Positions 37,266 through 47,640 of a stretch of 64,000 bases of DNA are shown here, in pieces. Source of the stretch: Apricaphanius iberus. Taxonomy: Eukaryota > Chordata > Actinopteri > Cyprinodontiformes > Aphaniidae. Below the pieces are notes generated by a model, which was not told the origin of the DNA, did no database searches, and saw only the letters and a program-made list of their open reading frames with translations. Numbering within the stretch: position 1 is the stretch's first letter; the number at the start of each line of letters is the position of its first letter. Where the stretch lies: the NCBI GenBank assembly GCA_028564705.1, contig JAPXFQ010001003.1:4717001-4781000 (forward strand), written 5' to 3'. The translations under genes and the position numbers were made by a program.

Positions 37266-39255
37266 TTTTTGTTTTGTTTTTTACCCAAGGTTATCAAAAT
37301 CTCATTATACCCGAGTGTAGTTATTTGTGGTTTACTGTTTAAATTTATGGATAGCTATACTTAGAGAACAAACTCAACAAACAGCTATAGGATGTTGTTT
37401 CATTTAACCTAAAACAGAGTGGACTCTCATCTGAATTGAATAATGTAAAACGGCATAACAAATTACATAAGCTCCAATTTGGCGGTGTGTTTTGGCATAG
37501 ATTAAACGTTAATTAGGCTCAAGACAGAGATGCTTTACGCAAATTCACACATTTCTATGGCTGCATCCGTTCTCTTCTCAGACATTTACACAACTGACAT
37601 AGTATCCTTACAAGGTAAAAAAAAAAAGGGAAAGGCAGAGAAAAGATTAGCTTAAAATCCCTCTGGCACATACATTTCGAATCATTATCAAGGAGAGGAT
37701 TTTGTGCACTTACAGAGTGAGGCACATCAAATCAAATGAACCTTTTTGAGGCCATAATAGAAGACATATATGTAGCACAAAAAAACGTAAAAAACCTGTA
37801 GGTTGATTATGACCCGTTTCTGTCATGTGTGAAAAAGGGATTGAGCACTGTTTACAGCAATCAGTAGTTGGAAGTTCACTCATGTGGTCTTCAGATTCTT
37901 TCATCCTGAGGCTTTGCCTATGGCCTGAGCCAAACTAAGCAGGGAATAGACACCAGTCGAGTGATTAAAGAACAAACATAGGGAATGTGTCAGATCAAGA
38001 GCATGTATATTTTTACATCAAGATGACAATGTCACTGAGAATCTGTCAATCCATTGACACCCTCTTCCTCCTCTCTGTCACATAATCACACTCTTGCAAA
38101 GTGACATTTCTTACTGTGACAATTCTATAGTTTAAATCAGTCTTTTGTGAAAGTGGTCCCCTGTGTTTGGATATTTTTATTTTTAACCAAACATCATTTT
38201 AATGATGAAAGCATACCAAATCTTCTCAATAAAGAGGGCACATTGCATGTGTGTCAGTCCACACCTGTAACACACACTGAAAACATCCTGCTGAAGTGCA
38301 CTGAAACAAAACAGATGTTCTGACATCAGCTCAGGATAGATTATCATAACCTTCCATACTTCTGAAAAGAACATGTTTTAAAAGGGACTGGACACCTTGG
38401 AATTCCAACCACAAACCCGAAAGAAGCCAGCATTTTAGGCCCGGGCAGCTAAGCGCCATGAAGGCCTTTTTCATATGTTCTGTTTCCTATTCTTACCAAA
38501 CATGAATTGCCTATTTGGAGGCTTTAACATAATTAAAAACTCAGCAAATTTCACAGACACATGAGTCCTGCGTGAAATTTAAGTAGTTTGAGAGTGACAA
38601 CAAAAATTTCTCAATAACAACCCCCGGAATACTTCTATATCCCTCCACCGTTACCTTTTTTTATTGTAGTGCCATGAAATTTGGCCCACTTCTAGTACTT
38701 CCTAAGACATACCAAAAAGCCTTAAGAGGTCATAGTCCATAGGCCATCTTGCTTAAAATATGTATTTTTAGACCCTTTTTTGCCCCTGCATTTGACCAAA
38801 CTCCTCCTAGGGATTTTGACCTGATATCTCCTGCTAAGAAGGTCACAAAGACAAGAACATAAATGTGAATGGTAACCATATGGTTACCAATACCTACCCC
38901 CAGGGGTGTGGGGGTGGTGTCTTTGCTGTAGATGTGCAGGACTGTGTATAAAACTTTAGACAGGAGAGCTAGTGGTAAACATAAATAGCTTGGATATAAC
39001 TTGTTTTTGATCCCAATTGAAGGTATGCTACTCAAGTCTTTGAATCAAGTGAGTCACTACAGAAGGCAGCTGTCCTTCACAGTCCCAGTGTCTGGTAATC
39101 TGGTCTTCAGTTCAAAAGGCCACAAGCTGCCAAACCTCTGCATCACTCCAGTTCGCCCTTTCAGCTGATAAAGTTTAGATATGAAAATGCAGTAGTCCCT
39201 CAAAATCTTTATTTTTAACATTTTATACTGGTGACTAGTATCACTATAGGACCTC
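37266..39255. other. Stretch without recognised genes
   Basis: Contains a perfect 20-bp palindrome at 38870-38889 centred on ACCATATGGT. No gene supported. Confidence 0.35.
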
Positions 39256-39660
39256 TTATGGTTCATTCAGACCGCAAGCTTTGTGAGCGTCAAGCAATGC
39301 TCATAAAGCGACTAGTTTGACACATATACAGAGAAGATACATTTTTAAGCTGAAGCTTGCAAAGCTCGTGGGCGGGCCTTTCTCTGCTGGATGTTTTACA
39401 GACTCATGGATCGTGGTTGTCTAGGCAGCGTTGACATCGGGCAACATCACTACAGTGAGATGCCCTGATTGGTCGCCGTGCTGCATCAAGAGAGTCAAGA
39501 CTGTCAAAAGTTCAACTAGCTGAACTTCTGCGTTGCTAGCTTGAAAGGTTGACAGAGCTAACTCTCACAAAGCACCGCAGCAATGGCTTCCACCATAGAC
39601 TTAACATATAGTCTTGACACTGCTGACGCCGACAAAGCCTGTGGTCTGAACGCACAATTA
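39256..39660. mobile_element. PIF/Harbinger-type MITE, 399 bp
   Basis: Element 39259-39657 is flanked by TTA at 39256-39258 and 39658-39660. Left end TGGTTCATTCAGACCGCAAG; right end reverse-complemented TTGTGCGTTCAGACCACAGG; the similarity continues through CTTTGTGAGCGTC / CTTTGTCGGCGTC. Internal strings (CTGATTGGTCG, ACTTAACATATAG) resemble the larger Harbinger element at 59.7-60.8 kb, suggesting an internally deleted relative. No coding capacity. Confidence 0.75.
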
Positions 39661-40335
39661 CTTTGTGTACTTGCGTACTAATTTTTTTTTTTTTTAAACA
39701 AGCCAACATTTTCAAATACAACATGGTACATATCTAAAAGGAGTTAAAACCACTAAAGGGTATAACATGATGCATTTATTCTGTCTGTTCAGCATTCCTG
39801 TCATCTTGTTTAAGTTTCAATCATCCTTTTGCAGCCTGAATGATATGCAGAAAAAAAGTAGTTTCATCATAGATAAATAACATCTTAGATTTCTATGCTT
39901 CAATTGACTTTTATAACAATGTTACTGATACAGGGAATAGCTAACTTTAAGTATTCTTAACTCAGCAAGAAAATGCAGCAACAAGTGTCAGCACAACCCT
40001 GTGGCAATTGCCAATTGTATCTTCACTACTTGGACTTTTTTTTATATCTAATTTTTGAGTTTCCAACAGCCAGTCAGTGGTCAGGGCCAGTTAAGCAGAA
40101 AACTAAATGTCAATATTTACAAGCTTTTCTGGTTCGAGATGTTATACCTCAGAACAAACTGCAATTTGAATTTAGCTCAGAGAGTGCATTACAATGTACG
40201 AACAGAGTGAAGGTCTCAATTGAAAGTAGTCATAGCTGAGTACACTTTTTCTTATCGGAAACTGAGATCAATATTAATCTGTCCCACTTCAAAGAGCTGT
40301 TGAATTGCTTTCAAGTGACAAAAAAGGTTACTACA
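39661..40335. other. Unique AT-rich spacer
   Basis: Nothing recognised; the 88-codon plus frame at 39973 is unsupported. Confidence 0.35.
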
Positions 40336-41171
40336 GTATACAGTAGGGCTGCACAATTAATCGGATTTTGATCGTGATCCCGATTTTGGTGGCCACAATT
40401 AAATGAACCTGATCGTGAACGATATTTACATTCAAAATGCGAGCTTCACTGCGTGCCTCTTCATCATACACTGCCTCAACCAATAGTCTATCAACCACCA
40501 GGGTGCAAACGCATGGCTAAAGCTTCATTAAGCTGACCAAGTAAAAACCGTGCACACGCCACTCAGCACTCATAATGACTGCACTACGCTTGCTACGTAG
40601 CAGGTGAAAAGGAGTATTTGAGCAATATAGTAGATCCAAATCTCCATTATGGATCTGACTAGTAAGCAGAAAGTTTCCGAAAGTTTACTACCACCACAGT
40701 AAGCAGCCGGTGGATGCTAGGCTATCCCACAATGCAGCAGACGCCCCGAAATCATAGAAGAAGAAGGACCTAGCTAAAAATGGCTACAGATGAACTGTCA
40801 ACCATTGACACCGCCGTAGTTTCGGCAGATAAATGTAGACGTAGCGATGTTACAGATTACTGTAATTGTTTTTTGACTGATTAAACATTTAAGTTGTTAA
40901 GTCATACCAGACAAAATAATGGCTAGAGGATGGCGGGACCACACGTAACGTAAACATCTCGGTCAATAGAAGTCATATGGATCAAAGGACATGCAAAATG
41001 GTGGAGCAGTATGTCTGATATCATGCCTATTACGCAATTGTTTGCTATGCAGTATTACATTAACAGGTGAGTAATAGTTGCTACGTAGCATATAGTAAAT
41101 GCTAAGGATTTGGATGCAAAGAATGTCAAAGGTCTTTTCTGTATAAGCTGTAACTGTTTCCCATAAATTGC

Positions 41172-41173
41172 AC

Positions 41174-41206
<33 letters not shown>

Positions 41207-41221
41207 TTATATATATATATA
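41172..41221. repeat. (TA)n tract left of the Tc1-group insertion
   Basis: Alternating TA with one GTATATTT interruption. The last TA (41220-41221) is the target dinucleotide. Confidence 0.9.
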
Positions 41222-42839
41222 CACTACCGTTCAAAAGTTTGGGGTCACATTGAAATGTCCTTATTTTTAAAGGAAAAGCACTGTACTTTTCAATGAAGAT
41301 AACTTTAAACTAGTCTTAACTTTAAAGAAACACACACTATACATTGCTAATGTGGTAAATGACTATTCTGGCTGCAAATGTCTGGTTTTTGGTGCAATAT
41401 CTACATAGGTGTATAGAGGCCCATTTCCAGCAACTATCACTCCAGTGTTCTAATGGTACAATGTGTTTGCTCATTGGCTCAGAAGGCTAATTGATGATTA
41501 GAAAACCCTTGTGCAATCATGTTCACACATCTGAAAACAGTTTAGCTCGGTACAGAAGCTACAAAACTGACCTTCCTTTGAGCAGATTGAGTTTCTGGAG
41601 CATCACATTTGTGGGGTCAATTAAACGCTCAAAATGGCCAGAAAAAGAGAACTTTCATCTGAAACTCGACAGTCTATTCTTGTTCTTAGAAATGAAGGCT
41701 ATTCCATGCGAGAAATTGCTAAGAAATTGAAGATTTCCTACAACGGTGTGTACTACTCCCTTCAGAGGACAGCACAAACAGGCTCTAACCAGAGTAGAAA
41801 AAGAAGTGGGAGGCCGCGTTGCACAACTGAGCAAGAAGATAAGTACATTAGAGTCTCTAGTTTGAGAAACAGACGCCTCACAGGTCCCCAACTGGCATCT
41901 TCATTAAATAGTACCCGCAAAACACCAGTGTCAACATCTACAGTGAAGAGGCGGCTGCGGGATTCTGGGCTTCAGGGCAGAGTGGCAAAGAAAAAGCCAT
42001 ATCTGAGACTGGCCAATAAAAGAAAAAGATTAAGATGGGCAAAAGAACACAGACATTGGACAGAGGAAGACTGGAAAAAAGTGCTGTGGACGGATGAATC
42101 CAAGTTTGAGGTGTTTGGATCACAAAGAAGAACGTTTGTGAGACGCAGAACAACTGAAAAGATGCTGGAAGAATGCCTGACGCCATCTGTTAAGCATGGT
42201 GGAGGTAATGTGATGGTCTGGGGTTGCTTTGGTGCTGGTAAGGTGGGAGATTTGTACAGGGTAAAAGGGATTCTGAATAAGGAAGGCTATCACTCCATTT
42301 TGCAACGCCATGCCATACCCAGTGGACAGCGCTTGATTGGAGCCAATTTCATCCTACAACAGGACAATGACCCAAAACACACCTCGAAATTGTGCAAGAA
42401 CTATTTAGAGAAGAAGCAGGCAGCTGGTATTCTATCGGTAATGGAGTGGCCAGCGCAGTCACCAGATTTGAACCCCGTTGAGCTGTTGTGGGAGCAGCTT
42501 GACCGTATGGTACGCAAGAAGTGCCCATCCAACCAATCCAAATTGTGGGAGCTGCTTCTAGAAGCGTGGGGTGCAATTTCTCCAGATTACCTCAACAAAT
42601 TAACAGCTAGAATGCCAAAGGTCTGCAATGCTGTAATTGCTGCAAATGGAGGATTCTTTGATGAAAGCAAAGTTTGATGTAAAAACAATCTTATTTCAAA
42701 TAAAAATCATTATTTCTAACATTGTCAATGTCTTGACTCTATTTTGTATTCATTTCACAACGTATGGTGGTGAATAAGTGTGACTTTTCATGGAAAACAC
42801 AAAATTGTTTGGGTGACCCCAAACTTTTGAACGGTAGTG
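41222..42839 (+). mobile_element. Apparently intact Tc1-group DD38E transposon (Intruder-like), 1,618 bp
   Basis: Perfect 27-bp terminal inverted repeats beginning CACTACCGTTCAAAAGTTTG lie at 41222-41248 and 42813-42839. TA flanks both sides (41220-41221, 42840-42841), the target duplication of Tc1/mariner transposition. Inside is a single uninterrupted transposase frame, about 410 bp after the left end and 160 bp before the right end, followed by an AATAAA at about 42699. Identical TIRs plus an open frame indicate a young copy. The Intruder name is by catalytic spacing and is an inference. Confidence 0.9.
41634..42677 (+). CDS. Tc1-group DD38E transposase, 347 aa
   Basis: Cut-and-paste transposase acting on the flanking inverted repeats, expected to be nuclear. 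Residues 1-50 form a first helix-turn-helix (ETRQSILVLRNEGYSMREIA). GRPR at 59-62 is the AT-hook-like linker. A second helix-turn-helix spans about 65-125. The catalytic domain has D154 (LWTDESKF), D244 (LQQDNDPKHT) and E283 (LNPVELLWE). There are 38 residues between D244 and E283, against 34 in Sleeping Beauty-type enzymes, which puts it in the DD38E group. The glycine-rich KHGGGNVMVWG box is at 188-198. Length is normal for Tc1 transposases (about 340). ATG at 41634 was chosen because MARKRELS is the usual N-terminus; the overlapping frame starting 41491 is noise. No internal stop or frameshift. Confidence 0.93.
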   Translation: MARKRELSSETRQSILVLRNEGYSMREIAKKLKISYNGVYYSLQRTAQTGSNQSRKRSGRPRCTTEQEDKYIRVSSLRNRRLTGPQLASSLNSTRKTPVSTSTVKRRLRDSGLQGRVAKKKPYLRLANKRKRLRWAKEHRHWTEEDWKKVLWTDESKFEVFGSQRRTFVRRRTTEKMLEECLTPSVKHGGGNVMVWGCFGAGKVGDLYRVKGILNKEGYHSILQRHAIPSGQRLIGANFILQQDNDPKHTSKLCKNYLEKKQAAGILSVMEWPAQSPDLNPVELLWEQLDRMVRKKCPSNQSKLWELLLEAWGAISPDYLNKLTARMPKVCNAVIAANGGFFDESKV

Positions 42840-42896
42840 TATATATGTATATATATACATATATATATATGTATATATAATATTATATATATATAT

Positions 42897-42959
<63 letters not shown>
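42840..42959. repeat. (TA)n tract right of the Tc1-group insertion
   Basis: Imperfect then pure alternating TA. With 41172-41221 it formed one tract before the insertion. Confidence 0.9.
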
Positions 42960-42961
<2 letters not shown>

Positions 42962-43178
42962 AGTTTGTTTTTGTTAGTTTGTTTGCATTATTAATCATCT
43001 ATTCTAATCTAGAGTTTTATTTTTCACAAAAAAAATGTAAAAGTTTATAATTGGTGCAATAAAAATAGATATTTAACAGGACTGGATGAATGATCATGAT
43101 TAATAATCGTGATTACAATATTGATCAAAATAATTGTGATTATTTTTTTGGACATAATCGTGCAGCCTTACTATACAG

Positions 43179-43933
43179 ACCTTGGATGGAAAGATTTCTC
43201 CCATTGAATAAAGCCTCTGAGAAATCTATCACTGGACTTTGACCATGCATTTTCCTGTCAGCCCTGAATACTAAAAACAATATGATGTGACCTTTTGCCA
43301 AAGTGCTGGCTGGAAGGATCTAGGACAGACCAGAACCACCCCCGACAACCTCTTTTTCTCTTATTTCTGAAAATCATTCTGCAGCAGACAGCTGACACAA
43401 GGAAACAAGATCCCAAGTCTGTCAATTAGAAAGAGTGACAAATCAGAACATTTGTAGTCTGGAGACAACCTCTGTCTTCACAAATCATCAGTAGTCTAAC
43501 ATTGATGGGATCTTTTTCAGAGGCTTCTCTTACTGTCACATTGACCAATTTCACTCCTTTTACACATCAAGAGTTACTTTCAGGGAAAAAAACAAATGAC
43601 CAATTTGTGTTTAATGCCCCACTTCAAGGAAACTGTACAAAGTGTGTTTGGAGACTGGCTTTAACATACATACACAATGATGAAAGCAATTGCTGAAACC
43701 TTGATATCACAATAATGTATTACATCTACTGTGGGTGGACTGATGGCGTTCATTATGTTCCTACCAAACCACCACATCACACAGCTAGAGGTGATAAAGA
43801 GGTACCCTTTAAAGGTTTATGTTACAAACAAAAGAGTAGAGTTTCTGCCGACAGCAAGAAGCATAATCCTAAATAGGCAAGGACCCATCAGGGCAGTTGT
43901 GGTTTGAGGAGGGTTTATGTTCACCTTACTGCA
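43179..43933. other. Unique spacer
   Basis: Nothing recognised. Confidence 0.35.
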
Positions 43934-45079
43934 TACAGTGCTCTACATAAATGAGTACACCCCACTACGTTTTTCAGAAAACTTTCAGCTTCCTTTCAGA
44001 ATCAACATTTTGTATGAGATACTATACTGCAAAATACTCCCACAAATGTGGGCTATTGATTGCAAACAAGATTTATTCATTTGCCTAACAAATTAATTCA
44101 AGCCCATGTGGCAAAAATGAGTACACCCCAATTATAGTCCTAGGACAAAAGCCACACTTAAGATTGTGAACTTCTAATTAACAGGCATTCAACCACACAT
44201 GAGTCCGCCCTTCCCATTTCATGCTGTCAGTAATGGCTCCCCATGGAAGAGAAATCTGAGAAAGGAAATAATTTATTTGCACAAAAAAGTTAAGGTCACC
44301 AAGATCACTGTTTTTGGAACTAATGGTTTAAAAACGGTATGGTGTCGTAAAGGTGAGGATTTCAAAGAAAGATGCATGGCACCTACAGTGAAACATGGTG
44401 GTTGAAGTGTCCTTATGTGGTGCTGCATGAGTGCTGCTGGTGTTGGGGAGCTGCATTTCATTGATGGCATCATGAACTCAACAATGAACTGCTCTATACT
44501 GAAGGAGAAGATGCTGCCATCACTCCGTGCACTTGTCACCGTGCACTTTTCCAACACGAAAATGATCCAACAACACACATCTAAAACTACTGTTGCATTT
44601 CTGAAGCAGAACAAGGTAAAGGTGATTGAATGGCCAAGTTTGTCTCTTGATCTGAACCCAATCAAATACCTGTGGGGAATTCTGAAGCGACAAGTTGAGA
44701 ATCCCTCTCCATCTAGCATCCAGGCTCTAAAATAGGTTATTCTTGAAGAATGGAAAAAGATAGATGTTGCCTAGATTGCCTAGACCATGCCAAGGATACT
44801 TGGTGCTCTCCTTAACAATCATGGTGCTCATACAAAATACTAGATGTAGTAGTTTTTGTTGCAGGGTGTATCCATTTTTGCTTCAAACAATTTGAGAAAA
44901 ACTGAAGATTTTGTGATCTAAATTAGATTATTAATCTTAATTTCATGTTGTGGAGTTAAATAAATGTTCAATAAAACTCGGCCTTGTGGAAAGTTTGGAA
45001 ATTGTTCTTTTGTTCATTGCGCTACTGATTAAATTCATACTTTTTAAAGGGGGTGTACTCATTTATGAAGAGCACTGTA
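43934..45079 (+). mobile_element. Defective Tc1-like transposon with clean ends, 1,142 bp
   Basis: Element 43936-45077 has 28-bp TIRs beginning CAGTGCTCTACATAAATGAG, one mismatch, flanked by TA (43934-43935, 45078-45079). An internal copy of the outer motif, AAATGAGTACACCCC at 44115-44129, gives the left side an IR/DR-type layout; no equivalent is evident on the right. The transposase is shorter than normal: the N-terminal DNA-binding part and the first catalytic Asp region are largely deleted. Length and TIRs suggest a mobilisable but non-autonomous copy. Confidence 0.85.
44260..44800 (+). pseudogene. Broken Tc1 transposase remnant
   Basis: Recognisable pieces: LRKEIIYLHKKVKVTKI then FKERCMAPTVKHGG, a stop after the GGG box at about 44404, WCCMSAAGVGELHFIDGIMN, a disrupted second-Asp region (the usual NDPKHTSK reads TKMIQQHTSK after a frameshift near 44560), and LDLNPIKYLWGIL in which the catalytic Glu is Lys. 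Two of the three catalytic residues are therefore lost and the first is deleted. Not functional. Confidence 0.85.
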
Positions 45080-47130
45080 TCTGAGACTGCCATCCAGCCA
45101 GTATGAATTCTTGATTTGTAGTTACTGGAGAGAAATCATCATGGTATTGCTAGATAGTATGAATTTACAGTTTTTCTTTCAAATCTGACCTGCCAATAAC
45201 AACCAATGTTTTTTTTTTCTTTATGCTACAACACAAGAAATAAAAAAAAGCGTGCAACCTATTATTTTTTTTCTGTATTACTTTTGAATATAGCACAAAT
45301 TAAATAATGACAGGATTATCTCCATTTATGCTCCAAAGCATCAACACTTAACCTTTATCTAAGTTTTATTAAACTCAAGAACTCAAGTGTATCAGCTCAC
45401 AGTTCTGTTTGTTTTTGTGTTTATGGATAGAAACTGGTGGAAAACTTTGTTTTGATTACATTAATGAGGAGGAAATAAAACAACCAAAGACCTATTTATT
45501 AGTATCTAACCTGCTAATCACCAATCCAAAATGATCAAGGAATATTTGGCTGATTTCGAGCCAAATAATTGGTGTTTTTCTAGTTTTTTTGTAACCAAAT
45601 GCCCATCTAGGGACTTAGCCTATTTTCATTACAATATGTATGCCGTTTGCTAACTAACAGTTCTCCTTATGCAAAAATATATTCAAATTCAGAAACAATG
45701 CATTTCACGTCATGCTATGACAAATTATATAACACTGAGCTACCATACAGGGAAACAGTGACACCAGTACCTCCCCCACAATGAAGGGACTGTATATTTC
45801 TGCCAAAAACCTGCACAGAAATTGGCTGTTTTAAAATTCTTAGTTCATCCTAACAATCAACTACAGCTACGATACGCTGTTGAAGCCACTATTACTGTGA
45901 ATGTCTTACTGTGAATGTCTTGGCTTTGTCTGCACATAATCAGGTTTAGTATTTTCTCAAAAGATGGTTAGACATTTTAAAAATTAATTAATTCACCTCT
46001 CTTTTAAATAACATTATGGAGGGATGTAAGGATAAAATGTTTCAAACATTGCTTTTCTTGGAAAATGTGTTTCTCCGGAAGTGTCAAGGAATATCCCTGC
46101 ATATTTTTTGATTATGTGCCTTTTTTTGTGATAAAAATGCATTCAATTTTGAATTATTGTGAAATAGTCAATTGCATGTATTTCATGCACCCAATATCCT
46201 CAGAGATTAAAAGCCAAGATAATATTCTTGACTTAGTCTTTTTTTAATCATTGGTTGTATTCAGTAATGCAAAACCTAAAAGCAGATCGCCTATTTTATC
46301 ATTTTGTCAAACTCTCAATGGAATGAAAATAATTTGTTTCTGAATGTAATGTCTCTGACAGAAAGAAGACCTAAGAAAAGCTAACATCAAAACTGAAGAC
46401 AGCTTTAACATGTTCACTTAGGTCAGCAATCAATTTAAGGGATTTAAGTAGAAATGCAATGCTTAGAATTTAGTGGCCAATCTCTAAGGTACTACCTTTT
46501 TTGATATGATGTCAGATACTTCTTAAGAAATTTAAAAACATTTTAATTATGGCTGATTTTATTATGCATTATCAGAGCAGAAGCACTGTTACATTATGTG
46601 ACTGTAAGATAAGCTTTAGTAAAGCAAGGTTTTCCTGACCCCTTAAAGAAAAAACATTTTTTATCACAAAGATTAGCATTTATTTGTTTATTTATTCCTT
46701 GGAGAATTAAAAATTAGCTTTATCTGAGATTTCTACCAAGCTATCAGCATGCAATAAAAAATACAGATTCCTTTTGAACAGCTTCTAACATTTGTGTGTT
46801 TTGACTATTTTTAAACAATGTTGACACTCAAAATAGCAAAGGTGGAGTCATCTTCAATGAATAACTGCATTTAAATCAGAGAATGTTATCAATAACACAA
46901 CTTGATAGTACTAGTCTGCAGTTGGTGCCGACTAAAATAAAAATCAGCCAGTTCCTGGCACCAGAATATTTCTCTCTCATTTCATCATTTGTAAGCCAGA
47001 GACTTATGGTACATCATAATACAAGAAAAATGATTAATCAAAAGGTTTTTTTGGGTTTTTTTTTAAACACCTAAGATATGCCAATTTCCCCTGAATGGAC
47101 ATTCCAGTAGATTTGCCCGAAAGCCAGACT
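45080..47130. other. Unique AT-rich stretch
   Basis: No gene or recognised repeat. A tiny tandem duplication of TACTGTGAATGTCT lies near 45892-45920. Confidence 0.4.
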
Positions 47131-47139
47131 GGGCAAAGC

Positions 47140-47640
47140 TCAGGAAGATACTAAAATACCTCTGACACAGCAGGCCTCAGTTAGCATGTCAAATTTTAAA
47201 TGACAGGATAGAGCACAAAACCTTTGGAACAATGCAATTTGGAAAGTTGCAACCAGAGTACAGAAATGTAGTCAAAATTTCCAATTTCAATCTTGTGCCA
47301 TGTTTTTTGCAAAATACACCATACCAACTACCAAGCACAGTGGTGGAGGGGTAGTGATTTAGACTTGTTCTGCGGTCCCATAACCTCTACATCTTGCATT
47401 GAGTCAACAATCTGTATAGAAAAGGTATTTATGGGTCAAATGTGAGGACCTCTCTCAAAAGTCGGTCATGCGTGAGGTAAAGAAGAACTGACTGAAATTC
47501 CTTTACAACACATGTGATACTGATAAATCATATGGAAAAGACTTCCCATTCCCCCTGCTGAAGGTGGTTCCCAGGCTATTGAATCATGTGCTTTTTTCTT
47601 CCTTGTTTTCTATTTCATCTTCAACCGTGTTATGAATAAC
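47140..47640 (+). mobile_element. Tc1-like transposon remnant
   Basis: GCAGGCCTCAGTTAGCATGT, ACCATACCAACTACCAAGCA, CAGTGGTGGAGGGGTAGTGA (the KHGGGG block), ATTGAGTCAACAATCTGTAT, GGGTCAAATGTGAGGACCTC and GGTGGTTCCCAGGCTATTGA occur in the order of a known fish Tc1 transposase and its 3' flank. The catalytic Asp2-Glu segment is deleted and no TIRs are recognisable. Confidence 0.7.

Larger units (their letters stand above)
40336..43178. mobile_element. Non-autonomous hAT element, split by a Tc1-group insertion
   Basis: Left end TAGGGCTGCACAATTAATCG (40344) and right end, reverse-complemented, TAAGGCTGCACGATTATGTC (ending 43170) form hAT-like inverted repeats. They are flanked by GTATACAG (40336-40343) and CTATACAG (43171-43178), an 8-bp target duplication with one change, as hAT transposases make. 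Without the inserted transposon and its TA tracts, about 1.1 kb remain, with no hAT transposase motif. The subterminal parts are rich in ATCGTGAT/ATTAATCG motifs in both orientations. Confidence 0.75.

Noticed and set aside
42750..42998. Minus-strand Tyr-Ile frame
   Set aside because: Translation of the TA tract beside the Tc1-group transposon.
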